Below are positions 36,309 through 44,514 of a DNA stretch of 64,000 bases, piece after piece. The notes under the pieces are model-generated. The model worked only from the letters and a program-made list of their open reading frames with translations. It made no database searches and had not been told where the DNA came from. Every line of letters starts with the position of its first letter. Position 1 is the stretch's first letter. A program made the position numbers and the translations under genes. The DNA is from CBDANW01 sp965197825 (GTDB taxonomy: Bacteria > Acidobacteriota > Vicinamibacteria > Marinacidobacterales > DATDRI01). The stretch lies in the NCBI GenBank assembly GCA_965197825.1, contig CBDANW010000003.1, positions 2,170,001 through 2,234,000 on the forward strand, given 5' to 3'.

Positions 36309-36788
36309 GTGGGTCAAATCAATCTGAGTCGAGTCATCCTCGGCGGTTTTCTGGCCGGGCTGATGACTCACTGCAAGCCACCTGCTGGCGCAGTGGCGCC
36401 AGTTTTCGATGTAAGCAGAGTGATAGCTGACGGTAGTTTCGAAATTGGCACTCTCGAGTCCTCACAAATGTTAGACTGCGATTTCCTTAGGTTCTTCTCG
36501 TTCAGCACGACAGTCTTAGGTGACATCGAGGCCGTTGTTGACTGGAATCGAAGTTCCAACAGGCTTGACGCCGTCATTTATCGTGGCCAATGTAATTGTC
36601 GGCTTTCCCAGAGGAATGCGTGCGAAGACGTTGTCGCGTCTTCAATCGGTGAACCGCCAGCAAAGCCTATTCGAATCACCGCGGAAGAAGAACCAGCCGG
36701 CTCGTATACTCTCGAGATCTCCAACCTCCAGGAAGAGGGAAGGCCGGACTCTGGCTCTTACCAGGTCCTCTCTCTCACCGAATCATAA
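36309..36788 (+). CDS. Hypothetical protein with N-terminal membrane segment
   Basis: 159 residues. The N-terminus GQINLSRVILGGFLAGLMTH resembles the start of acidobacterial membrane proteins of unknown function. The rest (QMLDCDFLRFFSFSTTVLGD; YRGQCNCRLSQRNACEDVVA; EPAGSYTLEISNLQEEG) is soluble and Cys-bearing, with a C-terminal beta-sandwich look. The two parts may come from different genes joined by a deletion near 36370. No function is assigned. Confidence 0.5.
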   Translation: MGQINLSRVILGGFLAGLMTHCKPPAGAVAPVFDVSRVIADGSFEIGTLESSQMLDCDFLRFFSFSTTVLGDIEAVVDWNRSSNRLDAVIYRGQCNCRLSQRNACEDVVASSIGEPPAKPIRITAEEEPAGSYTLEISNLQEEGRPDSGSYQVLSLTES

Positions 36789-36804
36789 ACGGAGGAGGGA
36801 GCCA

Positions 36805-36927
36805 ATGAAGGACAAGACCATAAAGAGAATTGAGCAACCTTGTCCCTTCCATAAACTTGAGCTGCATGAGATTGGCAAACTGCCTGCAACCAGGACGCTT
36901 TGGTCGTCTTCATGTAGGACGTTTTGA
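36805..36927 (+). CDS. Predicted 40-residue protein with strong ribosome site
   Basis: MKDKTIKRIEQPCPFHKLEL, then HEIGKLPATRTLWSSSCRTF. ATG 36805 follows a GGAGGAGG ribosome site at the standard distance and lies 16 bp after the preceding stop, so it looks translated and coupled. It has two Cys and is basic. I recognise no family. It could be a small peptide, a RiPP-like precursor (no modification genes nearby) or the truncated start of a longer gene. Confidence 0.4.
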   Translation: MKDKTIKRIEQPCPFHKLELHEIGKLPATRTLWSSSCRTF

Positions 36928-37062
36928 GAGCCGGCGTCGGCTCTACTCAGGGGTAGAGGTGTAAGCTGGTGCGAAGTCCCGCAGCCGTCCCGAGCAGATC
37001 GGACTCAAGTAGCGCGTCGAATGTAGTAATGATGGAGACCACCGACCTTTAGAATGGCTGTG
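36928..37062 (+). other. Possible structured RNA or untranslated region
   Basis: GAGCCGGCGTCGGCTC forms a tight hairpin right after the small ORF, followed by a GCTG…CAGC stem (GCTGGTGCGAAGTCCCGCAG near 36966). There is no T run for a simple terminator. It does not fit any riboswitch consensus I know well enough to name. Confidence 0.25.
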
Positions 37063-37290
37063 CCTTCTATTTATTCATCCGCGCACACCGAACTTGATTA
37101 GTCTCCGGTCTGCCGGGACCATGCCGGCATGATTTCGTCGCTTGTTCGCGCTCTCGTCTCTGCCTTCAAGGCTCGTCGCGAGCTAGCTCTCGAGAATGTC
37201 GCTCTTCGCCAGCAGCTCGCCGTCCTCCCCCCGTTCGGTGAAACGGCCGCGGCTCTCGAATGTCGACCGCGAGTTTTGGGTGCTGTTGCG
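37063..37290 (+). pseudogene. Type L integrase-core transposase, N-terminal fragment
   Basis: Leader and first 40 or so codons, parallel to 33295-33520 (RRELALENVALRQQLAVL), with a one-base shift near 37230. Cut by the IS1-like tip at 37291. Confidence 0.75.
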
Positions 37291-37377
37291 GGTGCTTCCG
37301 CCATTAAGTGTTGGTGAGATGACGCTAAGACTTTACGCTGCATTAAATTACAGCCAAAATAGCGCTCACGACCTTCG
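37291..37377. repeat. 87-bp inverted repeat, right copy
   Basis: Inverted partner of 35719-35805. The minus-strand frame continues outward (to 37440) as VVEKTWRITEAGRQAAGEGR, a winged-helix-like remnant. Confidence 0.8.
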
Positions 37378-37441
37378 CCGGCGGCCTGCCTACCCGCTTC
37401 GGTAATCCGCCACGTCTTCTCTACCACGTCTTCGATCCCGT

Positions 37442-37778
37442 CCTGTGCCAAAACTCGGCCCTTTTGAAATAGGCCATAAATCAGCAACTTAGTGTCTGTG
37501 TTTGCGACCGAGCCAAGGGCCGTGGGCTTTACAATCGTCTTGGGCGGGCGAGTCGTCACCATGCAGATGACCACCTCGTCGAGAGCGAATATCGAAGCAT
37601 GTTCCTGAAGCTGTTTCCACGCTACGCCGGTCGAGCCCGCCGAGGGGCTACCGTCGCCGGCGACCATCTACGCGGCACGGCAGTAGTAGTTGAGAATGCC
37701 CCCAAGTCGCTCTCGCGACACGATGGGGCCAGTGTCATTTGCGCTTGCCGGCAGAGGTGTGAGGAGCTCGTTGCCGAG
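37442..37778 (-). pseudogene. Type I element, 3' end fragment
   Basis: The CCTGTGCCAAAAC tip plus the transposase C-terminus (NELLTPLPASANDTG; SRERLGGILNYYCRAA), ending where IS256-C begins. Confidence 0.85.
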
Positions 37779-38939
37779 GAGCTCTTGTCAATAGGTGTGT
37801 AAAAAAGTTCAGGCAGCAGCAACCTTCGACGACTCCGTTACCCTGTCTCCATCTTCAAATCGAACGCCCAGGTGAACCTCTCGCATCAGCTCCGGTGCGT
37901 TGAGCCGGCGAAAATTCTTCTCCGCAACCAGAAGCAGTTTGAAGATTGTCGCAGTGGCGGACTCGATTTTCTTGAACCTTTTGGCCGCATCCGTTCTCAA
38001 TCTCAGTGCAGCGAACGGTGACTCCACGACGTTGCTCGTGCGAAGGTGTTGCCAGTGAGGCTTGGGAAAGGAATAAAAGCTGACCATCCGCTCCCAGTCC
38101 TCGTCGAGCACGTGCGCGGCCCCCGGAAGACCCTTGCGCAAGCACCAATCCTGGAACTTGGCCTTCTTCGTCTCGCACTCCTGCAGGCTGGTGGCGTAGG
38201 GGATCGCCGTCAACAGCGGCTTGGCCTGCGCCTGGTCCCTTTTCGGAATCCGGTCCAGTACGTTGAGGATTCGGTGGTTCCAGCACCGCTGTTCCTCAGC
38301 TTCTGGAAATACGTTTCGGGTCGCGGCCCAGATGCCGAGATGACCGTCACCGATCACCAAACGGGGACATCTCAGACCGCGCTTCTTCAGTCTCCGTAGC
38401 AGCGACGACCATGACGCTTCGGATTCTCGATGCCCGGCCTCCAGCGTCAGGACGATTTTCGTCCCGTCGGACAGGCCACCAACCGCAACTAGCACCGCCG
38501 CCTTGTCCTTCTCAAGGCCGGCCTTCACGTACACGCCATCTACCCACAGGTACACGAGCTCGAGTTCTTCCAGTGGGCGAGCTAGCCACTGCTCGTACTC
38601 TCCCTGCCATTTCTGTTTCAGCCGCGACACCGTGCTGGGAGAAAGTGGAGCGTCCTCCCCTAGAAGCCCGCGGAGCGACAGATCGAAATCTCCGTGAGCT
38701 AGTCCATGCAGGTACAGCTCCGGAATCAACTCGCTCACCGTTTCGCTCCGACGCTTGAACAGCGGAAGCACTCGACTTTCGAACCTCTCCTCCACGTCCC
38801 GTACTCTCGGCCGGCGAACCGTCACTGTGCCCACGCTCATCGTCAGCTTCCGAGGCTTACCGTATCCATTTCGATAGCCCGCCGTTGTGTCCACGGGCTT
38901 CCGTCTCTCCGATTTCTCACGCCCGAGAAGCTCGAGCAC
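37779..38939 (-). pseudogene. IS256-C, copy 1, 5' end of transposase replaced
   Basis: The left IS tip is at 37779. The transposase frame (37809 to about 38932) carries ELVYLWVDGVYVKAGLEKDK (Asp), RLVIGDGHLGIWAATRNVFP (Asp), EEQRCWNHRILNVL and LRTSNVVESPFAALRLRTDA (Glu). The first 45 or so residues, present in the copy ending at 53007, are missing because the gene is fused at about 38935 to an IS66 tnpB fragment. All three catalytic residues remain, but the DNA-binding N-terminus is incomplete. Confidence 0.88.
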
Positions 38940-39522
38940 ACCCAGTGCAGAACTTTCGCGCGGATTCGGTTGCGGCTGACGAACAAGTACAGCTCACCGC
39001 TCAGCGGGTCACGACCAAGCTCGTTCATCACTAGCGCCGACAGACCGTCAAAGCCCTTGCGGAGATCCGCCGGCGCCGCGTACGCCCACGCCGACACCCG
39101 ACGGCTATTCCACTTCATCCCAGCTGCTCAACAAGCCGCAGCAGCCGCTGTTCCGACAGACCCTCGATTCGATACCCTCGCGGGGTTACCAGCGTAATCT
39201 CCGTGCGTTTTTCCGATTCCACGACTTCGACACGCCGAACGATACCCCTCATAGCCTCCTCTCGATTCCATCGAGATAGACTCCAGCCACTCACCCCGAG
39301 CCCCCTCGCGACACCCTCAAGGCTCGCGCCCTGATCCTTCATCTGATTCAGATACAGCACCGCTTCGCGACGTTGTTCCCGCGAGTAACGCCGCCCTCGA
39401 CCTGTGCGGCCACGATTTTCTTCACGTGCTCGCCTACGAAATGCTGTCCTCGCTTCCATCGCTTCGCACTCCTTTCAAGACTGCTCACGATGGAACATTC
39501 CGACACGCTTGTCACGACAGGC
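38940..39522 (-). mobile_element. IS66 fragment: left end, tnpA and most of tnpB
   Basis: Closely related to 43719-44300 of the complete IS66, inverted. tnpB ends abruptly after RAKVLHW at the IS256-C junction; tnpC is absent. The outermost 18 bp of the tip are also missing. Confidence 0.9.
39115..39459 (-). CDS. IS66 TnpA-like protein (fragment copy)
   Basis: 114 residues, same sequence as the TnpA at 43779 (HTH: ASLEGVARGLGVSGWSLSRW). Intact, but without a functional TnpB/TnpC partner in this copy. Confidence 0.8.
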   Translation of the reverse strand: MEARTAFRRRAREENRGRTGRGRRYSREQRREAVLYLNQMKDQGASLEGVARGLGVSGWSLSRWNREEAMRGIVRRVEVVESEKRTEITLVTPRGYRIEGLSEQRLLRLVEQLG

Positions 39523-39895
39523 CGGCGCAATCCTGAACCTCGCGGCCCGCCTGCATACAGACCAGCCGGGGAGGCCGGAAGACTGGCAGCAAGTGATTAC
39601 GCGGAAGGACCGGCCGGTGCCATGGTGGAAGCGGGACGCCCAACGAGACCGGCAGCAACGACGGCGAGCCGCCTCGCGAGGGTAAGGCCGAGGAATCGGT
39701 GGTCGCGCCTAGAGCCTCCAGCGCCCACACCCACGACAGGCCGCTTATGCTCTGACGTATGTTGACCGGCCGCACCCGAGTGCGCACTGCCTTTGTCACA
39801 ATAAACCCCCTTTTTTAAATGAATAGAGTCTTGGAGGGATCGGTTATCGCTTTTTACCGTTCGCACGTCGTCGAATGGGCCTGAAATGCCTCATT
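39523..39895. other. 373-bp gap with a gene remnant
   Basis: The plus strand 39530-39685 reads ILNLAARLHTDQPGRPEDWQ and VITRKDRPVPWWKRDAQRDR to a stop, like the C-terminus of a lost host gene. The rest (39686-39895) shows only a T-rich stretch at 39807-39816 and no gene. Confidence 0.4.
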
Positions 39896-40420
39896 TTAAA
39901 GGAGAATCCACGATCTTCGGCGCTCAGGCACGCCGCGGGTGATAACCGTCATTGATAACCGATTTTTCGTGTCCAGATTCGTAAAGCGGACCACTTTTTG
40001 CGGAGACCGGATAGCTCCGAACTGCACCATCCGCCACTCAGTCTGGCCAATTGTGGCCCCGCAGAGACGGGTGGGATTTTCCGCGCGGTTGGCGGGGTTA
40101 TACTCCTCCGACCGCTCGAAGCAATCGAGCGCCCGATTCAGATCGCCGAGCTCCTCGTGAATGTGTGCCGCGGACGACCAATCTCCAGCTCGTTCGGCTT
40201 TGCGTGCCTCGCGTTGTAGCTGAGCCTCGTGGAACCGTGCACCGAAAAGCGTGGCCCCCAGCGTCGAGAACCAGCCGTCTTTCAGAAGGAGCCGCCTCAG
40301 CAGCCAGTACAGGGCGAGGAGGACGAGGATCTTTTTTCCAGACTCCCAGCCAAGGTAAGGCAGTATCGCCGGGAGCAAGTCCTCTAGGGGGCCGTAAGCC
40401 GATGCGGTGTACAATTCCAC
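39896..40420 (-). pseudogene. TPR-containing membrane protein, truncated
   Basis: From ATG 40420: a short N-terminus, a membrane helix (residues about 30-45, KKILVLLALYWLLRRLLLKD) and a TPR-like helical pair (ARKAERAGDWSSAAHIHEEL; GDLNRALDCFERSEEYNPA). Homology ends near 40085, where NRAENPTRLCGATIGQTEWR reads into unrelated sequence that looks like an IS end. The frame stays open to 39896. The original protein probably had many more TPRs. It lies downstream of galU in the same orientation. Confidence 0.6.
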
Positions 40421-40566
40421 ATCGACTTAAGAATACAGAATCCGTGCCAGCGATGACCGCTCTCAAACTACTGAAAACATTATGTTTCGTTGGGAACCGC
40501 CGCTGCGGGTGGGGGTAAGATCACCCAGGACAACGCGGCCCGAGTGACACGGCCTAGTCCCCTGTA

Positions 40567-41433
40567 TCAGTCCAGCCGAAGTCCCTCGAGATAGGCGCGG
40601 AAGGCTTCGCCCAGGTCCGAGCGCTTGAGGGCGTACTCGACGCTGGCCTTGAGAAACCCGAGTTTATTGCCACAGTCATGACGTTTCCCTTCGAACTCGA
40701 AGCCGAAAACCGGCCGCTCGGAAGCGAGGGAACGCAATCCGTTCGTCAGCTGAATCTCGCCGCGCTGATCCACTCCGGTGCTAGCCAGATGCGGGAAGAG
40801 GTCGGGCGTCAAGATGTAGCGACCGATGATCGCGAGATCGGAAGGTGCTTCTCGAGCGGCAGGCTTCTCCACCATGTCCCGGATTCGGTACAGTCGCTCA
40901 CCGACCTGCTCGCCGGCGATCACTCCGTAGCTCGAAATCTCTTCGCGAGGAACCTTCATCACCGCCAGCACGGGTCCTTGTTCTTTTTCGAAGATGTCGA
41001 GCATCTGCTTGATGCAGGGCACCTCGGAGTCGATGAGATCGTCGCCTAGCATCACGGCGAAGGGCTCGTTGCCAATCAAGTGCTCGGTAACTCCGACCGC
41101 ATGTCCCAACCCCAGCGCCTCTTTCTGCCTCACGTAGGACACATGGATGAGGTCGGAAATGGCCTTTACCGCCGCCAACTCATCCGTCTTGCCACGGTCC
41201 TCGAGGAACCGCTCGAGCTCGAAGGAGACATCGAAATGGTCCTCGATCGCCGTCTTGCCGCGGCCGGTCACGATGATGATGTCCTCGATTCCGGCGGCCA
41301 CCGCCTCCTCCACCACATACTGAATGAGCGGCTTGTCCACCAGGGCAAGCATTTCCTTTGGCTGCGCCTTGGTGGCCGGCAAGAATCGAGTGCCCAATCC
41401 TGCGGCAGGGAGCACGGCCTTGCGAAGTTTCAT
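40567..41433 (-). CDS. galU: UTP--glucose-1-phosphate uridylyltransferase
   Basis: It makes UDP-glucose from UTP and glucose-1-phosphate (EC 2.7.7.9) for envelope polysaccharides. 288 residues from ATG 41433, normal length. Nucleotide-binding start KAVLPAAGLGTRFLPATKAQ, sugar-site EMLALVDKPLIQYVVEEAVA, FAVMLGDDLIDSEVPCI with the metal Asp, DMVEKPAAREAPSDLAIIGR, and GFEFEGKRHDCGNKLGFLKA at the end. Divergent from serS; intact. Confidence 0.96.
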   Translation of the reverse strand: MKLRKAVLPAAGLGTRFLPATKAQPKEMLALVDKPLIQYVVEEAVAAGIEDIIIVTGRGKTAIEDHFDVSFELERFLEDRGKTDELAAVKAISDLIHVSYVRQKEALGLGHAVGVTEHLIGNEPFAVMLGDDLIDSEVPCIKQMLDIFEKEQGPVLAVMKVPREEISSYGVIAGEQVGERLYRIRDMVEKPAAREAPSDLAIIGRYILTPDLFPHLASTGVDQRGEIQLTNGLRSLASERPVFGFEFEGKRHDCGNKLGFLKASVEYALKRSDLGEAFRAYLEGLRLD

Positions 41434-41578
41434 GGCTCTCGTCGTTTCCTCCCTCGAGATCGAAGAGATCCTCCTGATGTTTCGAAAAAGGGAGAAAGGC
41501 ATCTTAACCTCTCCCCTTCGTAGGGGCAAGATGCGCAAGACTTTGAAAGCGTGGCCGGTCGAGGCTAACATGTGCCTC

Positions 41579-42871
41579 ATGCTGGACTTGAACTTCGTCG
41601 CCGACAATCTGGACCTGGTTTCTTCGCGGCTTAAAGATCGTGGCCTAGAGATCGACCTTTCGGAAGTCGCCGCACTCAACGCCGAGCGAAAAAGACTGCA
41701 GACCGAAATCAGCCAGATGCGCCACGACCATCAAAAGGAATCCCAACAGATTGGGGCTCTGATGAAGGAAAAGAAAAAGGAAGAGGCGGACGAACTACGC
41801 GGACGGCTGCGGGAGGCCTCCAATGCCATCAAGGAAAAGGAGGAGTGGCAAGGAGAGGTCGAGGGACTTCTGCGCCAGCTGGTCATAACACTTCCCAACC
41901 TCCCCGACGAGAGCGTCCCCCTGGGACCCGACAGCTCCGCCAACGTCGAGGTCCGCCGCCATGGGGAGCTTCCGAGCTTCGACTTCACGCCGCGACCTCA
42001 TTGGGAAGTCGGAGTCGAGTTGGGGATCCTGGATTTCGATCGCGCCGCCAAGCTTTCCGGAGCGCGATTCGTCGTGTATCTGGGTCTGGGTGCAAAACTG
42101 GAACGAGCGCTCATCAACTTCATGCTCGATCTTCAAACCAACAAGCACGGGTATCGGGAAATTCTGCCTCCCCTGTTGGTGAATTCCGCGACCCTCGAGG
42201 GTACCGGCCAGCTCCCCAAATTCGAGGGGGATCTCTTCAAAGTAAGAGAAGCAGACCTCTACCTCATCCCCACCGCCGAGGTCCCGCTCACCAACCTGCA
42301 CCGAGACGAAGTCTTGGACGGGGATCGGTTGCCGCTGTACTACGCCGCCTACACACCCTGCTTCCGCAGCGAGGCGGGCTCCTACGGTAAGGACGTGCGG
42401 GGGCTCATTCGCCAGCACCAGTTCAACAAAGTGGAACTGGTGAAGCTCACGACCCCCGAAACCTCCTACCAGGAGCTGGAAAAGATGACTCTGGACGCCG
42501 AGGAGGTGCTCAAACAGCTCGAGCTTCCCTACCGCGTTGTCACGCTCGCAACCGGGGACATGGGGTTTCAGGCCGCGAAGACCTACGACCTGGAAGTATG
42601 GCTCCCCAGTCAGGAGGTTTTTCGCGAGATCAGCTCGTGCAGCAACTGTACCGACTTTCAGGCACGGCGCGCCAAGATTCGTTATCGGCCCGACGCGAAA
42701 TCCAAGGTCCGCTTCGTCCACACGTTGAACGGTTCCGGTCTGGCGGTGGGAAGAACGCTGGTGGCGATACTGGAGAACTTCCAGGACCGTGACGGTTCGG
42801 TTTCGATCCCTAAGGCGCTTCGACCCTATCTCGGCGGCGTCGACCGGATCACCGCAGGCGCTGAGACTTAG
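41579..42871 (+). CDS. serS: Seryl-tRNA synthetase
   Basis: Class II synthetase charging tRNA-Ser (EC 6.1.1.11). 430 residues. The N-terminal tRNA-binding coiled coil is about 30-100 (LNAERKRLQTEISQMRHDHQ; ALMKEKKKEEADELRGRLRE). Motif 2 is TPCFRSEAGSYGKDVRGLIR and motif 3 is TLNGSGLAVGRTLVAILENF. ATG 41579 fits the family start MLDLNFVADN, although the frame is open further upstream. Intact and essential, so selection still acts on this segment. Confidence 0.96.
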   Translation: MLDLNFVADNLDLVSSRLKDRGLEIDLSEVAALNAERKRLQTEISQMRHDHQKESQQIGALMKEKKKEEADELRGRLREASNAIKEKEEWQGEVEGLLRQLVITLPNLPDESVPLGPDSSANVEVRRHGELPSFDFTPRPHWEVGVELGILDFDRAAKLSGARFVVYLGLGAKLERALINFMLDLQTNKHGYREILPPLLVNSATLEGTGQLPKFEGDLFKVREADLYLIPTAEVPLTNLHRDEVLDGDRLPLYYAAYTPCFRSEAGSYGKDVRGLIRQHQFNKVELVKLTTPETSYQELEKMTLDAEEVLKQLELPYRVVTLATGDMGFQAAKTYDLEVWLPSQEVFREISSCSNCTDFQARRAKIRYRPDAKSKVRFVHTLNGSGLAVGRTLVAILENFQDRDGSVSIPKALRPYLGGVDRITAGAET

Positions 42872-42875
42872 GAAG

Positions 42876-43699
42876 CTACGAGCTGGCCCGCTTGCTGGCA
42901 AGTCCTCGGATCTTGGGCTTACCCGCTACCCGAAGTTCAAGCGTGGGATCTTTTTCGCCGAATCCGCTCTCGGGACGGCCCAGCAGAAAGCCTTGGCCGT
43001 GATCCACCCCCAAAACCAATAACGTATCCAGCTCTTCTTGCCGCTCGATCCCCTCGGCGATGATGGTAGAGCCCATCTTGTCGGAGAAGCTCTTGAGCGC
43101 CTTGACCATCTCTTGGCGCACGTAGCTGGCGTCGATGTCCCGTACCAACTCCATATCGAACTTCAAGAACTTGGGGTTCAAGTTCGCGATTTTTTCCAGT
43201 CCCGAGTGGCCGGCGCCGATGTCGTCGACCGCGATCGCAATGCCCATTTCCGTGAAGTTGCGAACGGCTTCTCCGAAGAGAGCGTAGTTCTCGATCGCGT
43301 ATTTCTCGGTGATCTCCAGAACGACTCGGTCCGGAGAGAAGCTCCAGCCTTTCCAGGATGTCGAGTAGGCCCGGGCCGTTGAGATCGGGATCGTACATAG
43401 AGGACGGCAGGATGTTGATGAAGAGCTTCGCTCCCGCGGGAAGGTTCTTGGCAGCCCGGAGCGCCCGCTGCCGACAAGCACGGTCGAGCTCGAAGACCAG
43501 GTCGGCGTCCGCCGCAGCGTCGAAGAGATGAAGCGGACTCTCGAACACGGTTCCCGCGGGACCGCGAGTCAAAGCCTCGAAACCCATACTCTCCCGGCTG
43601 TCGATCCGGTAGATGGGCTGAAAGAGAGTTCTCAAGTCGTCGTTGAGAATGATCTCCAGGAGCTGGGCCCGGTTCTTGAAGGCGCGCTGCAGTTGCCAA
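42876..43699 (-). pseudogene. EAL-domain c-di-GMP phosphodiesterase-like gene, frameshifted and truncated
   Basis: 43690-43330 encodes LNDDLRTLFQPIYRIDSRES, GFEALTRGPAGTVFESPLHL (EALTR motif) and KLFINILPSSMYDPDL. A one-base shift near 43330 (LDILERLELLS) leads into the frame SPDRVVLEITEKYAIENYAL, AIAVDDIGAGHSGLEKIANL and STIIAEGIERQEELDTLLVL, ending at 42876. Catalytic Glu and Asp residues are recognisable. The N-terminus is removed by the IS66 insertion at 43700. The original enzyme would have cleaved cyclic di-GMP. Confidence 0.9.
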
Positions 43700-43778
43700 G
43701 TAACTCCTCGCCGTGGCCTGTCGTGACAAGCGTGTCGGAATGTTCCATCGTGAGCAGTCTTGAAAGGAGTGCGAAGCG

Positions 43779-44123
43779 ATGGAAGCGAGGACAGCATTTC
43801 GTAGGCGAGCACGTGAAGAAAATCGTGGCCGCACAGGTCGAGGGCGGCGTTACTCGCGGGAACAACGTCGCGAAGCGGTGCTGTATCTGAATCAGATGAA
43901 GGATCAGGGCGCGAGCCTTGAGGGTGTCGCGAGGGGGCTCGGGGTGAGTGGCTGGAGTCTATCTCGATGGAATCGAGAGGAGGCTATGAGGGGTATCGTT
44001 CGGCGTGTCGAAGTCGTGGAATCGGAAAAACGCACGGAGATTACGCTGGTAACCCCGCGAGGGTATCGAATCGAGGGTCTGTCGGAACAGCGGCTGCTGC
44101 GGCTTGTTGAGCAGCTGGGATGA
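43779..44123 (+). CDS. tnpA: IS66 TnpA
   Basis: 114 residues: a basic N-terminus, an HTH (KDQGASLEGVARGLGVSGWS), then a beta-rich tail (RRVEVVESEKRTEITLVTPR; GYRIEGLSEQRLLRLVEQLG). It overlaps tnpB by four bases (ATGA), showing translational coupling. Accessory DNA-binding subunit needed for IS66 transposition. Confidence 0.88.
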   Translation: MEARTAFRRRAREENRGRTGRGRRYSREQRREAVLYLNQMKDQGASLEGVARGLGVSGWSLSRWNREEAMRGIVRRVEVVESEKRTEITLVTPRGYRIEGLSEQRLLRLVEQLG

Positions 44124-44500
44124 AGTGGAATAGCCGTCGGGTGTCGGCGTGGGCGTACGCGGCGCCGGCGGATCTCCGCAAGGGCTTTGACGGTCTGTCG
44201 GCGCTGGTGATGAACGAGCTTGGTCGTGACCCGCTGAGCGGTGAGCTGTACTTGTTCGTCAGCCGCAACCGAATCCGCGCGAAAGTTCTGCACTGGGACG
44301 GGACCGGACTGTGCGTCTACGCGAAACGTCTCGAAAAGGGAAAGTTCGCATGCCTGTGGTCCAGCGGTGACGGCGAGCCAGTGCGACTGACGACGACAGA
44401 GTTGTCGTTGTTTCTGGAGGGGAGCCGGTTGGTCGGAAAAATATCTTTGTCACCTCCTGAAATGAAGCATTTTTCACTTGCCGTGAGATCGTCTCTATGA
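44120..44500 (+). CDS. tnpB: IS66 TnpB (Orf2-like)
   Basis: 126 residues with the PF05717 signature ADLRKGFDGLSALVMNELGR, DPLSGELYLFVSRNRIRAKV and WDGTGLCVYAKRLEKGKFAC. Its role in transposition is unclear but required. It overlaps tnpA and lies 14 bp before tnpC. Confidence 0.92.
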   Translation: MKWNSRRVSAWAYAAPADLRKGFDGLSALVMNELGRDPLSGELYLFVSRNRIRAKVLHWDGTGLCVYAKRLEKGKFACLWSSGDGEPVRLTTTELSLFLEGSRLVGKISLSPPEMKHFSLAVRSSL

Positions 44501-44514
44501 TCTAATCGTATTCC

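Noticed and set aside
36928..37062. Cobalamin-type riboswitch after the small ORF
   Set aside because: A GGTGCGAAGTCCCGCAG stretch is superficially similar, but the B12-box and the core pairing cannot be found.
41795..42901. 368-codon minus-strand frame opposite serS
   Set aside because: Exactly antisense to a complete, essential gene; composition looks like reversed coding sequence.
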